Shown: positions 1 through 9,944 of the stretch, in pieces
Position numbering within the stretch: position 1 is the stretch's first letter
Layout of the letters: each line of letters begins with the position of its first letter
Origin: Pseudomonadota bacterium
GTDB lineage: Bacteria > Pseudomonadota > Gammaproteobacteria > UBA9339
Assembly: GCA_021781615.1 (NCBI GenBank)
Contig: JAJXWM010000018.1
Coordinates: 1-32,854 of the forward strand
Reading direction: 5' to 3'
Length of the DNA stretch: 32,854 bases
The notes under the pieces: generated by a model
What the model saw: only the letters and a program-made list of their open reading frames with translations
What the model was told of the DNA's origin: nothing
Database searches by the model: none
Translations under genes and position numbers: made by a program

Positions 1-126
1 CCACGGAACAATGGCCCATCTTTTTTATATTTTTTATTATAATATCTAGCATATAAACCGTTTAAATGTCTCATGCCTTCGCTTAAGTTTGGCAAAGGAG
101 TGCATATTAAAATGTGGTAGTGATTG
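1..126 (-). pseudogene. REP-associated tyrosine transposase (RAYT) fragment, cut by window edge
   Basis: Read on the minus strand this stretch encodes HYHIL, NLSEGMRHLNGLY and KKYKKDGPLFR, matching the intact RAYT at 26576-27538 around residues 60-99. Homology stops near position 126, upstream of the first histidine region, where unrelated sequence begins. The N-terminal half is therefore missing. The C-terminal half may continue beyond the window, so only loss of the 5' part can be stated. Confidence 0.75.
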
Positions 127-540
127 GTGACCTTCTCCCATAAAACTGTCCTAAAAATGGGACCTTGACTCATGATTGCCTCTTATGTCTATGGAACATT
201 ATAGATTATAAGATTTTTTTATTTATTCATGCAGGGCTGCCGGAAGCCCACACTGTAACGAAGAAAAAAAGCATAATAACTGTAAGTACATATTCTGACG
301 AACCTGGAAAATATTCTCCACTATGACTAAATGACTAAAATAATCGTATATAGAGAGCGTCCTGTGCAAAGGTGTCAGCACAGCCATGGAATTTAGTTAA
401 GACTTCCTTAATGTTTGCATGCTAAGCTTAGTAAAATACTGCTGGCACAAAAACCACAACTAAGAGATAGACTAATTAGCCAATAGTAAACACAGAAATT
501 GAGTAAAAAACAAAATATGGCTAACACTATAGGAAAAATC
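127..540. other. Intergenic region upstream of glycosyltransferase gene
   Basis: No convincing gene. It holds GGACCTTGACTCA near 150-163, a weak relative of the window's GGGTCAAGTCC repeat core, and a short GGGCT/AGCCC hairpin near 234-249. I could not assign a clear promoter by eye. Confidence 0.4.
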
Positions 541-1830
541 ATGAACATAAATTTTAAACAATTAATTTATCTATCAAAGAAGCTTACACTATTGGTCATA
601 GTGCTTTTTACCATTTTTTCTTCACTGTACTCACCAGCTCTGCTTGCCGCTAACAACGATGGATTGCTAGAGGCTATAGAAAAAAACAAGATTGAGGATG
701 TAAAAGAGCTTTTGCAGAATGGGGCCGACCCAAATGATGAGGCAATATTTTCACTTATAGAAGAAAACGCAGACCAAGACCCTAAAATAGTAGAATTATT
801 ATTTAATAATAACTATAAAAAACTAGATCCTAGCCTCTATTGTCAGCATGAAATAAATAAGCTATTAGCTATGCGAAATATGGAGCTAACAAACATATTT
901 GACATACTACCTAGCCCATCTAAAGTTTCAGAAGTAAAGTATAAAAATTTAAATGCAAAGGCTGCGGCTTATCCAAAAATACCAAGAATTCTTCACCATG
1001 TCTGGGTAACGAATGAAGAAACGAAAAAAGAAATACCTAAAGAAGACATCCAACATGTTTTAGACACGGATAAGATTTTCTCACAAAGCAAACAGAGGTG
1101 GGAGCATATTGTTTGGACTAATGATAAAAGTTTGATCCCAAATTCCGTGAAAGAACTAGAGTCAAAAGGCGTACAAGTAAGAGAGCTTACCGAAATAAAG
1201 AAATATTTTAGGTTAGGCAGGGAAATAGATTGGTTGCTAGAACAAAAGCTATGGGGGATGGCGTCCGATATTTTACGCATTGAATTAGTAAGATGTACAG
1301 GAGGAGTTTATTCTGACTTAAATTATGTGTTTAAGCGAAGTTTAGAAGATGATATACATAAATATGATTTTTTTGCCGAGTCTTTTAGCTGTGGAGTTAA
1401 TGAGCAAATGTTCGGCTCTATAGCACACCACCCAATTTTAGAAGCTTCTGTGGACCTAGATGCTACAAGACTTCATTATGCTCAAAAAATGATAGCCTCT
1501 ACTCTAAATTTAGATAAAAAGGCCCTTACCTACATGACCACAGGCGATCCTTTATCTTTCCCCTATTTTAAATATGCCCATAAAAATGGTACCATTGACG
1601 TGTTATATCCGTTGTCCGATGGAAAGATGATTTCTCCAAATAATATCCTAGAAATAAGACATATTGTTACAAAATATATAGGCGGCACTTGTAATAGAGA
1701 AGCAGAGGAAATAGAAAATATCCATAAAATTATTTTTCATATGGAAAGTAATGATATATGCGGTACAGAAGGACTAACTGTTGGATACGACATAACAGCT
1801 GATTCCTGGGTAAATACCCCAAAAGAATAG
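541..1830 (+). CDS. Exported glycosyltransferase-like protein with DXD-type sugar-binding region and ankyrin-like N-terminus
   Basis: The protein is 429 aa from ATG 541, which has AGGA 6 nt upstream. In-frame TTG 499 and ATG 517 are possible, but the 541 start gives the cleaner signal peptide (hydrophobic LTLLVIVLFTIFSSLY, then LLAANN). Residues about 38-100 resemble one or two degenerate ankyrin repeats (LLEAIEKNKIEDVKELLQNGADPN). The catalytic part has the hallmarks of the Gly_transf_sug/DXD superfamily (OCH1-like and clostridial-toxin-like enzymes): IPRILHHVW, then ASDILRIELVRCTGGVYSDLN. The usual DxD appears as D-L-N, so the second metal ligand is Asn. Such enzymes transfer a sugar from a nucleotide-sugar donor. 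An ankyrin-like segment plus a signal peptide suggests a secreted, possibly host-directed enzyme; that role is inferred. It is monocistronic. Confidence 0.7.
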   Translation: MNINFKQLIYLSKKLTLLVIVLFTIFSSLYSPALLAANNDGLLEAIEKNKIEDVKELLQNGADPNDEAIFSLIEENADQDPKIVELLFNNNYKKLDPSLYCQHEINKLLAMRNMELTNIFDILPSPSKVSEVKYKNLNAKAAAYPKIPRILHHVWVTNEETKKEIPKEDIQHVLDTDKIFSQSKQRWEHIVWTNDKSLIPNSVKELESKGVQVRELTEIKKYFRLGREIDWLLEQKLWGMASDILRIELVRCTGGVYSDLNYVFKRSLEDDIHKYDFFAESFSCGVNEQMFGSIAHHPILEASVDLDATRLHYAQKMIASTLNLDKKALTYMTTGDPLSFPYFKYAHKNGTIDVLYPLSDGKMISPNNILEIRHIVTKYIGGTCNREAEEIENIHKIIFHMESNDICGTEGLTVGYDITADSWVNTPKE

Positions 1831-1880
1831 AATATAGCTTAAAATCCTTCACAGCTTTTATTTGTAGCTACAGATTGCTA

Positions 1881-1962
1881 AGAAGATAATCCACCTTTCA
1901 CTGATTTCTTAATATCATTTAATTTACTTTCGGATAGCTCTGCACAAATACTAATTGTTGCC
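1881..1962 (-). pseudogene. Short C-terminal gene fragment of unknown origin
   Basis: On the minus strand this reads as an open, coding-like 27-residue tail (ISICAELSESKLNDIKKS then VKGGLSS and stop). It has no start codon and is cut at the tandem GTGACCGGTGCCAGGTCCT repeat that begins at 1966. I do not recognise the family. It could be chance, but its abrupt end at a repeat matches other broken genes in the window. Confidence 0.3.
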
Positions 1963-1965
1963 AGT

Positions 1966-2003
1966 GTGACCGGTGCCAGGTCCTGTGACCGGTGCCAGGT
2001 CCT
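1966..2003. repeat. Two tandem copies of a 19-bp repeat
   Basis: GTGACCGGTGCCAGGTCCT occurs at 1966-1984 and again, identical, at 1985-2003. The second copy continues into GGTGCCAGGTCCTGAC (1991-2006), which recurs exactly at 9812-9827, where it cuts a transposase fragment. It belongs to the wider GGGTCAAGTCC-like family. Confidence 0.85.
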
Positions 2004-2019
2004 GACAAACTTATCACTT

Positions 2020-3363
2020 TTAACGTTCCCGCAATGCTCTTTCTTTAGCGCGCATAATTGGTTTCATGATGTAAGTCATCATAGATTTTTTGCCAGTCAT
2101 AATATCAACCATTGCAATCATTCCAGGAATTATAGGAAAAACTCCCTCTTTTTTGCCCAGATAGTTTTTATCGGTTTTTAAGGTAACTTGATAGTAATTA
2201 TTACCCTTTTCATCAACATTGGTAGATGCTCCAACATTAGTTACTACTGCTGCTAAATCACCATAAACTGCATAATCATAAGCAGTAATTTTAACTCTAG
2301 CTTTTTGTCCTACTGAAAGAAAACCAATATCGGTCGGACTAACCCTAGCTTCAATCATCAATTGATCGTGTAAAGGCACGATATCCATAATTGGCATCCC
2401 AGGCTTTAATACGCCGCCAATCGTATTGAAAAATATCTCATTTACGATGCCGTTTACTGGAGAAACCATCGTTGTCCTTTGCATCCGATCTAATAGACCA
2501 GCAAGACTTTCTGTTATTTCATTAGATTCTTTCTGAGCGTTAGTTAGATCATTCAGGGCTTGTTCACGAATATTATTTTCATAACCATCAATCTTGGTTT
2601 TAATACCAATCACTTCCCGTTTTAAGCGGAGTAATTCGACTCTTGAAATCACCCCTTTCTCTACTAAAGGGGTTACAATTTGGAGCTCATCAAGCACTAA
2701 TTTGTAAGTATGTTGCAAATTTTCTAGGTTTTCTTTAAAAGATGTTTGTTGTGTAATAAACAAATCTTTTCCCTGTGCAACTAATTCAGGAGCTTTTAAA
2801 ACTTCAGGCGGAAAAACAATCTCAGACTTATTGTCAGTTTGTGCTTTAAGCCGTGCGATGGTAGCTTGCAATGCCAACCATTTAGCATAACCTGCATGGT
2901 ATTGGGAAGCAAACATAGCATCATCTAGCTTTACTAAAACCTCCCCCTTTTTGACTAATTTACCCTCAGTAACAAAAATTTTGGCTACAATACCACCTTC
3001 TAAGTTTTGAATCGCTTGTACTTGTGAAGAAGGTACAACCTTACCAAATCCTACGGTGAACTCATCTATTTTAGTGACCATAGCCCAAATAATTCCAAAC
3101 AACAAAAGGCTTGTAATAATCAAAAGGGTTTTTGTGGCATATGGGGTCGAAGTGGAAAGTATTGCCGCCTTGCTATCTAAAACAAAATCGACATCTTCAG
3201 CTGCTAAAATCATGTGTGCCATTTCGTTTGCATTTAAATTGCATTTAATTGAAGCTGGTTGAGGCTCAGAAGCTGAGTTTGGTTGCTGCTGAGTTGTAGA
3301 AGCTTGCGAACTTGCCTCAACTTTTTTAATTTCGGCATCCTTGGTGTTATCCGTGTTTCCCAT
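2020..3363 (-). CDS. HlyD-family type I secretion periplasmic adaptor (LapC-like)
   Basis: 447 aa, the usual size for the TIGR01843 adaptor family. The order is a cytoplasmic N-terminus of about 78 residues, one membrane segment (about 79-96, TLLIITSLLLFGIIWAMV), a lipoyl/barrel half (QAIQNLEGGIVAKIFVTEG, then KLVKKGEVLVKLDD), a long helical hairpin (about 150-285), the second barrel half (TTMVSPVNGIVNEIF) and a conserved tail ending in PIMRAKERALRER. It bridges the inner-membrane ABC exporter and the TolC-like channel. AGGA lies upstream of ATG 3363, which is 14 nt past the end of the ABC exporter gene, so the two are co-transcribed. The N-terminal 40 residues are unusually rich in Gln, Ser and Pro. 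No clear terminator follows. Confidence 0.93.
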   Translation of the reverse strand: MGNTDNTKDAEIKKVEASSQASTTQQQPNSASEPQPASIKCNLNANEMAHMILAAEDVDFVLDSKAAILSTSTPYATKTLLIITSLLLFGIIWAMVTKIDEFTVGFGKVVPSSQVQAIQNLEGGIVAKIFVTEGKLVKKGEVLVKLDDAMFASQYHAGYAKWLALQATIARLKAQTDNKSEIVFPPEVLKAPELVAQGKDLFITQQTSFKENLENLQHTYKLVLDELQIVTPLVEKGVISRVELLRLKREVIGIKTKIDGYENNIREQALNDLTNAQKESNEITESLAGLLDRMQRTTMVSPVNGIVNEIFFNTIGGVLKPGMPIMDIVPLHDQLMIEARVSPTDIGFLSVGQKARVKITAYDYAVYGDLAAVVTNVGASTNVDEKGNNYYQVTLKTDKNYLGKKEGVFPIIPGMIAMVDIMTGKKSMMTYIMKPIMRAKERALRER

Positions 3364-3377
3364 AATTATATTCCTAT

Positions 3378-5576
3378 CTATGAAGCGGTTTTTATTTGGT
3401 TATTGTGTAACTTCGCAATTATTTCATCTTTTGGGCCATCAGCAATTATTTGCCCGTTATCCATCAAAATAAGTCGATTAACTAACGCTAGCATCGAAGG
3501 CTTATGTGTAACTACAATAAGTGTTTTATTAGCAGCATAAGCTAACAAATTATTAACTAACACCTGTTCCGTAGCAGTATCGATAGCACTAGTTGGCTCA
3601 TCCAAAAGCAAAATTGCAGGATTAGCCAAAATAGCACGGGCAATCACTACAGCTTGTCTTTGCCCACCAGAAAGCCCCATCCCTTGTTCACCAATCATCA
3701 TTGAAAATCCGGATGGATGCTGCTTGATAAAATGATCCACACCAACCAATCTTGCTGCTTGTAGTACCATTTGATCATTAGCCCATGGTGTACCCAAAGC
3801 AATATTTTCGTAAACTGTGCCATAAAGCAAGGAGTAATCTTGCGAAACATAGCCGATATTCCTTCGTAAATCGGCCGGATCAATTTGGGCTAAATCAATA
3901 CCATCAACAAATATTGCACCTTTAGTAGGGGTATAAAAATTAAGTAATAATTTTTCAATGGTGGATTTCCCCGAACCCATCCTACCAACGATTCCCACCC
4001 GCTCTCCAGCGTTAATTTTAAAATTAACGTTTTGCAAAACAACCCTTTCCTGGTTGGGGTATTTAAATGTTAGATCATGAAATTCGATACTGTTTTGAAA
4101 AGTTGGACGGTGCAGGAATTTTTTTTCCGGTGGTCTTTCTACTGGAAGTTCCATCACTTTATTTAGATTTTTTAATGCTATTTTCGATTGGTTGAAACGG
4201 GTTAGTAACGCAGCAATTTGCGCTAGTGGCCCAATAATTCTCCCTTCTAAAATGGAGCAGGCGATTAACCCTCCCATAGTTAATTTATTACCTGCGATTA
4301 AATACACACCAATAATAACAATAATGATCGCAAGAAGTTGGGCCATAAAAGAGCTAAAGTTAATAGCCATCGTAGCAAAAAATCGGGATTTTAATCCAGC
4401 TTGAGCAGCGATCCCCACAATTTGTTCCCACTTATGTTGTAATGTTCCCTCAGCCGAAGCCCCTTTGATAGTTTCTAAACCATATACTGCTTCAGTTAAC
4501 AATGCATGTTTTTGCGAAGCTGCAAAAAGGGATTTTTCTACTGAGTGCCGAATCGGCATCTCGATAAAATAAGAGAGTGAAAATATTATCGGCATGGCGA
4601 TTAGCGGAATATAACCAATTGGGCCACCAACCATAAACATCACTGCAATAAAGATAAACACAAATGGTAAATCAACTAAAGTAGATACAGTTGCTGAAGT
4701 AAAAAAATCGCGCAAAACTTCAAATTCATGCAGATTGTTCGCAAAAGCTCCAGAAGAAGCCGGTTTTGCTTCTAAACGCACGTTCATTGCTTGCTGAAAT
4801 AACGTGCCAGCTAAAATTGTGTCTGCTTTTTTACCTGCTATATCGATTAAATAGCCACGTAAAACCCGTAAAATAAAATCAAACACAATAACAATGATAA
4901 TTCCGCTAGATAACACCCAAAGGGTTTCTACTGCAAAATTTGGCACAACGCGATTATATATATTCATAATATATAGCGGGCTAGCCAAAGCAAAAATATT
5001 GAGGAGCAAAGTAGCTAAAATTACTTGGTAATAAATTTTACGATAATTCCATAGTGTTCCCCAAAACCAGGACTTTTTAGTGGCAATTTGATATTCATCG
5101 GCTCGCTTATCAAATGTCATGATCGGTTTTAAAAAGATCGCAAAACCGGTATAACTTTCTTGAAGTTCATTTAAGGGGATTTTTGAGACTCCACCACCAC
5201 TATCGGGGGTAATTATTTCTGCAGTATTAGGTTCATCACCGAGTTTTTTTAAAATACAAGCACGGTTATCTTTTAAAATCAAAATCGCTGGTAATACCAA
5301 TTTAGAAATTTTCCGAAGTGAGCGCTCGACAATGCGAGAAGCAAAACCAGCTCGCTTGGCAGCACGCACAAACAATTGGGGCGTTAAGCGATTTTGGACT
5401 AAAGGGAGTCCAGCAGTAAGAGCATTAGGCGAGCAAGGGTGTTCATTAAGATGGGTGAGAATCACCAAACAATCTAATAAGGGGTCCATATACCCTTCTT
5501 TACTTCCTGGTTCGGACTGTAACGGTTTAGATTTATCGCTAGCTGTCTTATTTAAAACAATATTCTTATCACCCAT
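3378..5576 (-). CDS. LapB/LssB-type type I secretion ABC exporter (permease-ATPase)
   Basis: 732 aa. Residues about 28-150 form a peptidase-C39-like domain (DPLLDCLVILTHLNEHPCSPN) that appears to lack the Cys-His catalytic arrangement, as in LapB/LssB-type exporters that do not cleave a leader. Residues about 165-430 hold the membrane domain. The ATPase domain has Walker A GRMGSGKST (about 530), signature LSGGQRQ (about 636), Walker B ILLLDEPTSAID and an H-loop THKP. It energises export of the RTX-type substrate. Its ATG lies in ATGGGTGA, overlapping the TolC-like stop codon by 8 nt, with AAGGA upstream, which implies translational coupling. Confidence 0.94.
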   Translation of the reverse strand: MGDKNIVLNKTASDKSKPLQSEPGSKEGYMDPLLDCLVILTHLNEHPCSPNALTAGLPLVQNRLTPQLFVRAAKRAGFASRIVERSLRKISKLVLPAILILKDNRACILKKLGDEPNTAEIITPDSGGGVSKIPLNELQESYTGFAIFLKPIMTFDKRADEYQIATKKSWFWGTLWNYRKIYYQVILATLLLNIFALASPLYIMNIYNRVVPNFAVETLWVLSSGIIIVIVFDFILRVLRGYLIDIAGKKADTILAGTLFQQAMNVRLEAKPASSGAFANNLHEFEVLRDFFTSATVSTLVDLPFVFIFIAVMFMVGGPIGYIPLIAMPIIFSLSYFIEMPIRHSVEKSLFAASQKHALLTEAVYGLETIKGASAEGTLQHKWEQIVGIAAQAGLKSRFFATMAINFSSFMAQLLAIIIVIIGVYLIAGNKLTMGGLIACSILEGRIIGPLAQIAALLTRFNQSKIALKNLNKVMELPVERPPEKKFLHRPTFQNSIEFHDLTFKYPNQERVVLQNVNFKINAGERVGIVGRMGSGKSTIEKLLLNFYTPTKGAIFVDGIDLAQIDPADLRRNIGYVSQDYSLLYGTVYENIALGTPWANDQMVLQAARLVGVDHFIKQHPSGFSMMIGEQGMGLSGGQRQAVVIARAILANPAILLLDEPTSAIDTATEQVLVNNLLAYAANKTLIVVTHKPSMLALVNRLILMDNGQIIADGPKDEIIAKLHNNQIKTAS

Positions 5577-6924
5577 TGTCTTTATCCTTATGAGTAAAAT
5601 ATGCCGCTAACATTCCAATATTGGCTAACAAGATATAATGATCGATAATTACAGCATATTGACCATTGATAACATCTATTTTGGCGTTATATACCTCGTC
5701 TTCCATATCCAAAACATTGAGGAGTGAGGTTTTACCTAAATCAAACTGCTGTTTATATCCATCTAGTGCTTGTTCAGCAGCGTATAAGTGCTTATAGTGC
5801 TCGGTTAAGCTTGCTTGATCAGCTTGGAATTTATTCCAAGCTTTAGTAGTACTCTCAATAACTTTATTTTTGGTGTTATAAAAATCATACATCGCTGCTT
5901 GTCGATATTGGGCTGACTTATCAATATCGCTGATGTCACTAGCGCCATTAAAAAGATTGTATCTTGCAACTAACATTCCTCTCCGATCTTTATTACGTGA
6001 CTCATATCCGGAGTAATTTTTGCTATCTGCCTGGGTAGCCTCAAAATCAACCGTTGGTAGCAACGTAGATTTACTCACATCAAGTGCTTTAGTTGCAGAT
6101 TTAAAATTAGCATAAGCTGCAAAATAGGCCGGATTTTTTTCTAAGGTCATATTTAAAGCTAAGGGTAAATTTTTTGGTAGTGTTGGTACCTCTTTGGGTA
6201 GAAAAAGATTTTGTGGCTCTATTCCCACCACCTTTATAAAATTTGCGATGCTATTAGCCTCAGCACCCTCAATATTATGTAACCGAGCCATTTTTTCTGC
6301 CAAACGCCCAGCGGCAAGATCAACATCCGCTTTGGTACCACCACCCCCTTTATATTTAATATCTACTTTAGTTAAGATCTCTTTATGCACCCCAACATTA
6401 TTTTTAGTTAGTTCATGTAGGTGTTTATTAAGCAAAACATTTAAATAAGCAGAGGTTGCTTGTAATGCTAAATCCTCTTTGGTGTAACTTTCGTTAAAAC
6501 TTGCCCCCTTAAATTCCTCTTTACGTTGTTGCACCAAATTATAAGTACCAAACCCAGAAAAAACCGGCTGCGTAATACTAAAATTTGTCATAATAGGACT
6601 TAAAGAATTTTCTGAGGTGCTAGTAGAATAGGTTGTTGTTGTATTAGATCTTCCTACCCCCAAACTACCGCTGACTTTAGGCAAAAATCCGCTTTTCGCT
6701 TGTCTGATAGCAGCATCAGCAGCTAAACGATAAGCACGATTTTTTAAAACCTCAGGATTTTGTTGTAGCGTTTTTTTAACCACTGTTGCAAGTGATAATT
6801 TACTGGTATTTTCTGGCGCAGTAGTTGCAGTTGTAGGAAGAGCACTTACAGACGTAAAAAGAAAAACGCCACTTAAGCAATATAAGATGTAAGTATAGAT
6901 GGTGATTTTAAACAACATATTCAC
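5569..6924 (-). CDS. TolC-family type I secretion outer membrane protein
   Basis: About 451 aa, normal for the TIGR01844 family. A signal peptide (about 1-28, ending VSALP) is followed by two outer-membrane efflux repeats (about 45-245 and 255-440). Typical family segments are seen: AIRQAKSGFLPKVSGSLGVG, ITQPVFSGFGTYN and LDGYKQQFDLGKTSLLNVLD. The likely start is GTG 6924 (AGGG 5 nt upstream); ATG 6918 is the alternative. It lies second in the operon, 103 nt after the RTX protein gene across an intercistronic hairpin, and overlaps the exporter gene by 8 nt. It forms the outer membrane exit duct. Confidence 0.93.
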   Translation of the reverse strand: MNMLFKITIYTYILYCLSGVFLFTSVSALPTTATTAPENTSKLSLATVVKKTLQQNPEVLKNRAYRLAADAAIRQAKSGFLPKVSGSLGVGRSNTTTTYSTSTSENSLSPIMTNFSITQPVFSGFGTYNLVQQRKEEFKGASFNESYTKEDLALQATSAYLNVLLNKHLHELTKNNVGVHKEILTKVDIKYKGGGGTKADVDLAAGRLAEKMARLHNIEGAEANSIANFIKVVGIEPQNLFLPKEVPTLPKNLPLALNMTLEKNPAYFAAYANFKSATKALDVSKSTLLPTVDFEATQADSKNYSGYESRNKDRRGMLVARYNLFNGASDISDIDKSAQYRQAAMYDFYNTKNKVIESTTKAWNKFQADQASLTEHYKHLYAAEQALDGYKQQFDLGKTSLLNVLDMEDEVYNAKIDVINGQYAVIIDHYILLANIGMLAAYFTHKDKDNG

Positions 6925-6979
6925 TTTTTCCCTGTTGCTCCCAAACTCCTTTTATTACTACCTCTATAGTTGCATAAGA

Positions 6980-7004
6980 GGGGATACGCTTTAAACGCAT
7001 CCCC
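6980..7004 (-). promoter_or_regulatory. Intercistronic hairpin between RTX protein and tolC-like genes
   Basis: A 9-bp stem (GGGGATGCG paired with CGTATCCCC, one G-T) closes a 7-nt loop. No T-run follows on the minus strand, so it looks like a partial terminator or mRNA-stabilising structure that would keep the substrate gene more highly expressed than the exporter genes. That role is inferred. Confidence 0.55.
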
Positions 7005-7027
7005 AACTTAACTAATTTTGCTACGTT

Positions 7028-9157
7028 CTATGCAGTAGTATTAATAATTTGCAAGCTATCGGTATTCAATAGTGTTTCTAAATTAGTATTAACTCTATCT
7101 AACAAAATAGTATGTGTTGTACCACCAGGTTCAGCACCATTACTATTAACTGTTATCAAAGTCCCAGTAATACCACCTACTGTAGTCATATGAGTTGTCG
7201 TAATATAATCGGTTAGATCCGCTACTGTATATTTGCCATCCGTACCAGTAGGAGCAGGTAAATTTGTAAAAACATCCTGCAGCTTTATTACATCTCCATT
7301 TGCGCTATCAAAAACATTGATCCTATTTTGTTTTCCAAAGTCTGTGCCTGTAAAATAAAAGGTATCCGAAGAATCAGGGCTCGTATTGCTAATTATAAAA
7401 TTGTTTCCAGTCCCAGCGTGCATTTCATCAGAACCTAAACCATCAACAAGATAACTTCCACTACCATCACGAGGGGCTATAAGTACATCATTGCCAGCAG
7501 TGCCAGTAATCATATTATATACGTCTATATTTACAGTAGCGGTACTCATACTGCCGTTACCATCTTCTAAAGTATAAGTAAAATTAGCTGGGCCGGTATA
7601 ATTACTATCTGGTGTATATCTAATTGAAACAACTGCCGTATGCTCAGGATTAAATACAGTTTCTACTGTACCATGGGTTTCCTGATTAGCAACAGCCCCA
7701 GTAATAAATAAATTATCAGCACTAGCATCGATATTATTAGATAATAATCGACTTGCCGATAAAGCTAAACTATTTGCATTGTAGGCAATAAAATTTTCAG
7801 TTATCCCATTAATATTTATCGTTATATCTTGAGTTGCAGTTCCACCATGTTCATCTGCTACTTGAACTCTAAATGTATCGCTTACTTGCTGAGAAACATT
7901 TAAATACTCAAGGCGCGGATCTGTATTATTTAATGTATAATTCCAGGCACCAGTTGTGGTATTTAAATCTAGAGTTCCATAGTGTTCAGTAGTTGGATCT
8001 TGATCCGCTACCCTTGACCAAGCTAATATGCCGGCATCGTTAGTATCCACATCGGTTGCCACTAGTTGCCCTTGTACTGTATCCATTTGCGCATTTTCAG
8101 TAACACTACCAGATGTTACAACTGTGGAGTCAATTATTGGTGAGTCATTGGTTCCATTAATATGTATAGTTAATAAATCTTGTTGTGCTATTCCATCATG
8201 ATTATCTGCTAATCGGACAGTATAAAGGTTATTGAGCTGTTCACCTGCACCTAAACTCTGTGCTGCTTCGTTAGTTAAAGTATAAGTCCAAGCACCAGTT
8301 TGCGGGTCAATTGTTAAAGTCCCATAAGCATCGGTGATTGCATCGTAAGCATTGCCATTTTTTACTAATTGCCAAGTTAAAGCATCATTGGTATCTGGAT
8401 CATGCCCCTGAAATTGACCAGTCGCAGTAAGGGCAATATCTTCTGTAACATTTCCCGTTTGTGGTATGCTATCAATTACCGGTAAATCGTTAGCACCTGT
8501 TATGGTTACATGTACGGTATTATTACTAATAACCTTACCGCCCATAGATACTTGATAATTAAAATTACTAGTAGTAGATTCCCCCTCACCTAGGCTATTA
8601 TACTGCACCCGAGGATCAAAAGTTATCGAAGCACCACCTGCATTTACAGTGATATAGCTAGGAGTGCCAGAAACCAGCTGAATAGTTTGTCCTTTAGTAG
8701 CATCAGCAAGATTCAAGGTAAATGGAGCATCTTCATTAATGGTTTTGCTTATGTCAAATTGTAGTTTTTCAATATTGACCATATCTAAACCAACCATTTG
8801 TTGGGTATATGCACCAAAATCAACATAATGACCAAGTTTTACCGCCGCAAATCCGTTCTGCATTCCGACCAGCAAACTTGCTTCGTTAGCAGAAGTATTA
8901 TTTGCATCAACAATGACTCTTAGAGTATCAGCGCCACCACTGCCATTATATAGATCTTTATAACCAAGATTTTCAGTAATATTATAAATTAATAAATCAT
9001 TTCCGGAGCCGCCGATGATTATGTCATTGCCAGAGCCGCCGTTTAAAGTATCACTACCGGCACCGCCAATTAAAATATCGTTACCACTACCACCGGTAAT
9101 GGTATCATTTCCCGAGGTACCGCAGTTTACAGTTACAAATGATGATATTATTGCCAT
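7028..9157 (-). CDS. RTX/VCBS-repeat protein, probable type I secretion substrate
   Basis: 709 aa from ATG 9157, which is preceded by an ideal GGAGG 5 nt away. An in-frame ATG at 9169 overlaps that ribosome binding site and is unlikely to be the start. No signal peptide. The order is RTX nonapeptides at about 13-60 (repeats such as [20 protein letters not shown]), a linker, two cadherin-like VCBS repeats (about 220-330 and 335-445, each with a YGTL...GAW.YTL pattern), another Ig-like unit (about 455-545) and a C-terminal region (about 552-709) with one RTX-like GTAGNDVLI motif. The tail resembles the VCA0849-type T1SS target domain. RTX calcium repeats usually lie near the C-terminus, so an N-terminal block is unusual. 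It is first in an operon with all three exporter parts, so it is almost certainly their cargo; an adhesin or biofilm role is inferred. Confidence 0.88.
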   Translation of the reverse strand: MAIISSFVTVNCGTSGNDTITGGSGNDILIGGAGSDTLNGGSGNDIIIGGSGNDLLIYNITENLGYKDLYNGSGGADTLRVIVDANNTSANEASLLVGMQNGFAAVKLGHYVDFGAYTQQMVGLDMVNIEKLQFDISKTINEDAPFTLNLADATKGQTIQLVSGTPSYITVNAGGASITFDPRVQYNSLGEGESTTSNFNYQVSMGGKVISNNTVHVTITGANDLPVIDSIPQTGNVTEDIALTATGQFQGHDPDTNDALTWQLVKNGNAYDAITDAYGTLTIDPQTGAWTYTLTNEAAQSLGAGEQLNNLYTVRLADNHDGIAQQDLLTIHINGTNDSPIIDSTVVTSGSVTENAQMDTVQGQLVATDVDTNDAGILAWSRVADQDPTTEHYGTLDLNTTTGAWNYTLNNTDPRLEYLNVSQQVSDTFRVQVADEHGGTATQDITININGITENFIAYNANSLALSASRLLSNNIDASADNLFITGAVANQETHGTVETVFNPEHTAVVSIRYTPDSNYTGPANFTYTLEDGNGSMSTATVNIDVYNMITGTAGNDVLIAPRDGSGSYLVDGLGSDEMHAGTGNNFIISNTSPDSSDTFYFTGTDFGKQNRINVFDSANGDVIKLQDVFTNLPAPTGTDGKYTVADLTDYITTTHMTTVGGITGTLITVNSNGAEPGGTTHTILLDRVNTNLETLLNTDSLQIINTTA

Positions 9158-9167
9158 TTTAACCTCC

Positions 9168-9600
9168 ATTTAAATTAAAATTATGAAATTTGAGATAAAA
9201 GTTTTGGCTAGGCAATAGGAAAAACATAAACGTACAAAGACCATGCAAAAGAAACACAAAGAGATTTAAACTGTGAAAGAAATTCTGAATAGCTACTTTT
9301 GATACGTAATCTTCCATTTACCACGCCCCCTTAATTCCGTTAAGGATTGTTCTAGCATGCTATCCGCAAAAAGCAAGATAGAATAACTAAACACTTCTTT
9401 AGATTTGCGTTTACTGGCAGCCAACCAAAAGCGCTTCTATTTTTTCGAACTATCTACCGCATTATACTTAGCTAAAAAATACTTTGCAATTTATTTTTAC
9501 GCACATGTTACGGATACGTGATATGACCGACTTAGTTGATACGTTAATTGATCGATTGTAAATGTAAAATAGGAGCCTTTTGAAAAACAAGAGGTTATCT
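9168..9600. other. Intergenic region between RTX operon and transposase fragment
   Basis: It should carry the RTX operon promoter on the minus strand, but I see no strong -35/-10 pair. There is a small palindrome CCTTAA-ttccg-TTAAGG at 9329-9345. Near 9510-9560, two related segments (GATACGTGATATGAC and GATACGTTAATTGAT) precede the transposase fragment and may be its element end. Confidence 0.4.
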
Positions 9601-9811
9601 ATGAAAATGGTGTCAATTAACGAGGTATTTAAGATGAGGTTTTTGGATATCTACGGTCAATATGAGAAGAGCAAGATAACTTGCGAAGAAGCGGCAGCAA
9701 TACTGGGTCTAAGCGTTAGTAGTTTTTATCGTAAGCGGCAAACTTATGAAGAAGAAGGGGTTGATTGTAAATTTGGCAAAAGGGTAGGAAGAGCCTCACC
9801 CCATCGAACAG
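9601..9811 (+). pseudogene. N-terminal fragment of an ISNCY-like transposase
   Basis: It begins at ATG 9601 with GAGG 6 nt upstream. About 70 codons remain (FLDIYGQYEKSKITCEEAA, ILGLSVSSFYRKRQTYEEEG, GRASPHR), resembling the helix-turn-helix start of ISNCY-type transposases, where a DNA-binding domain is followed by a basic linker and then a DDE catalytic domain. No catalytic domain follows. The frame runs into GGTGCCAGGTCCTGAC at 9812-9827 and soon stops at 9855, so the gene was cut exactly at a repeat. Confidence 0.6.
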
Positions 9812-9827
9812 GGTGCCAGGTCCTGAC
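9812..9827. repeat. GGTGCCAGGTCCTGAC repeat, second locus
   Basis: Exact match to 1991-2006. It forms the truncation point of the transposase fragment on its left. Confidence 0.85.
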
Positions 9828-9944
9828 CATTAATTTATCGTGTATAGTTCCTTGACTTTGTTTATATGTAGAAAGCGCATATCCTGCAGACGAAGAAAGG
9901 AAAAAAAATAAAGTAACAATCAGGTTAACAATAGTAACTAGTTG

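Noticed and set aside
1966-2181. 71-codon plus-strand ORF starting in the tandem repeat
   Set aside because: It runs antisense over the end of the HlyD-like gene and is Cys/His/Phe-rich shadow sequence.
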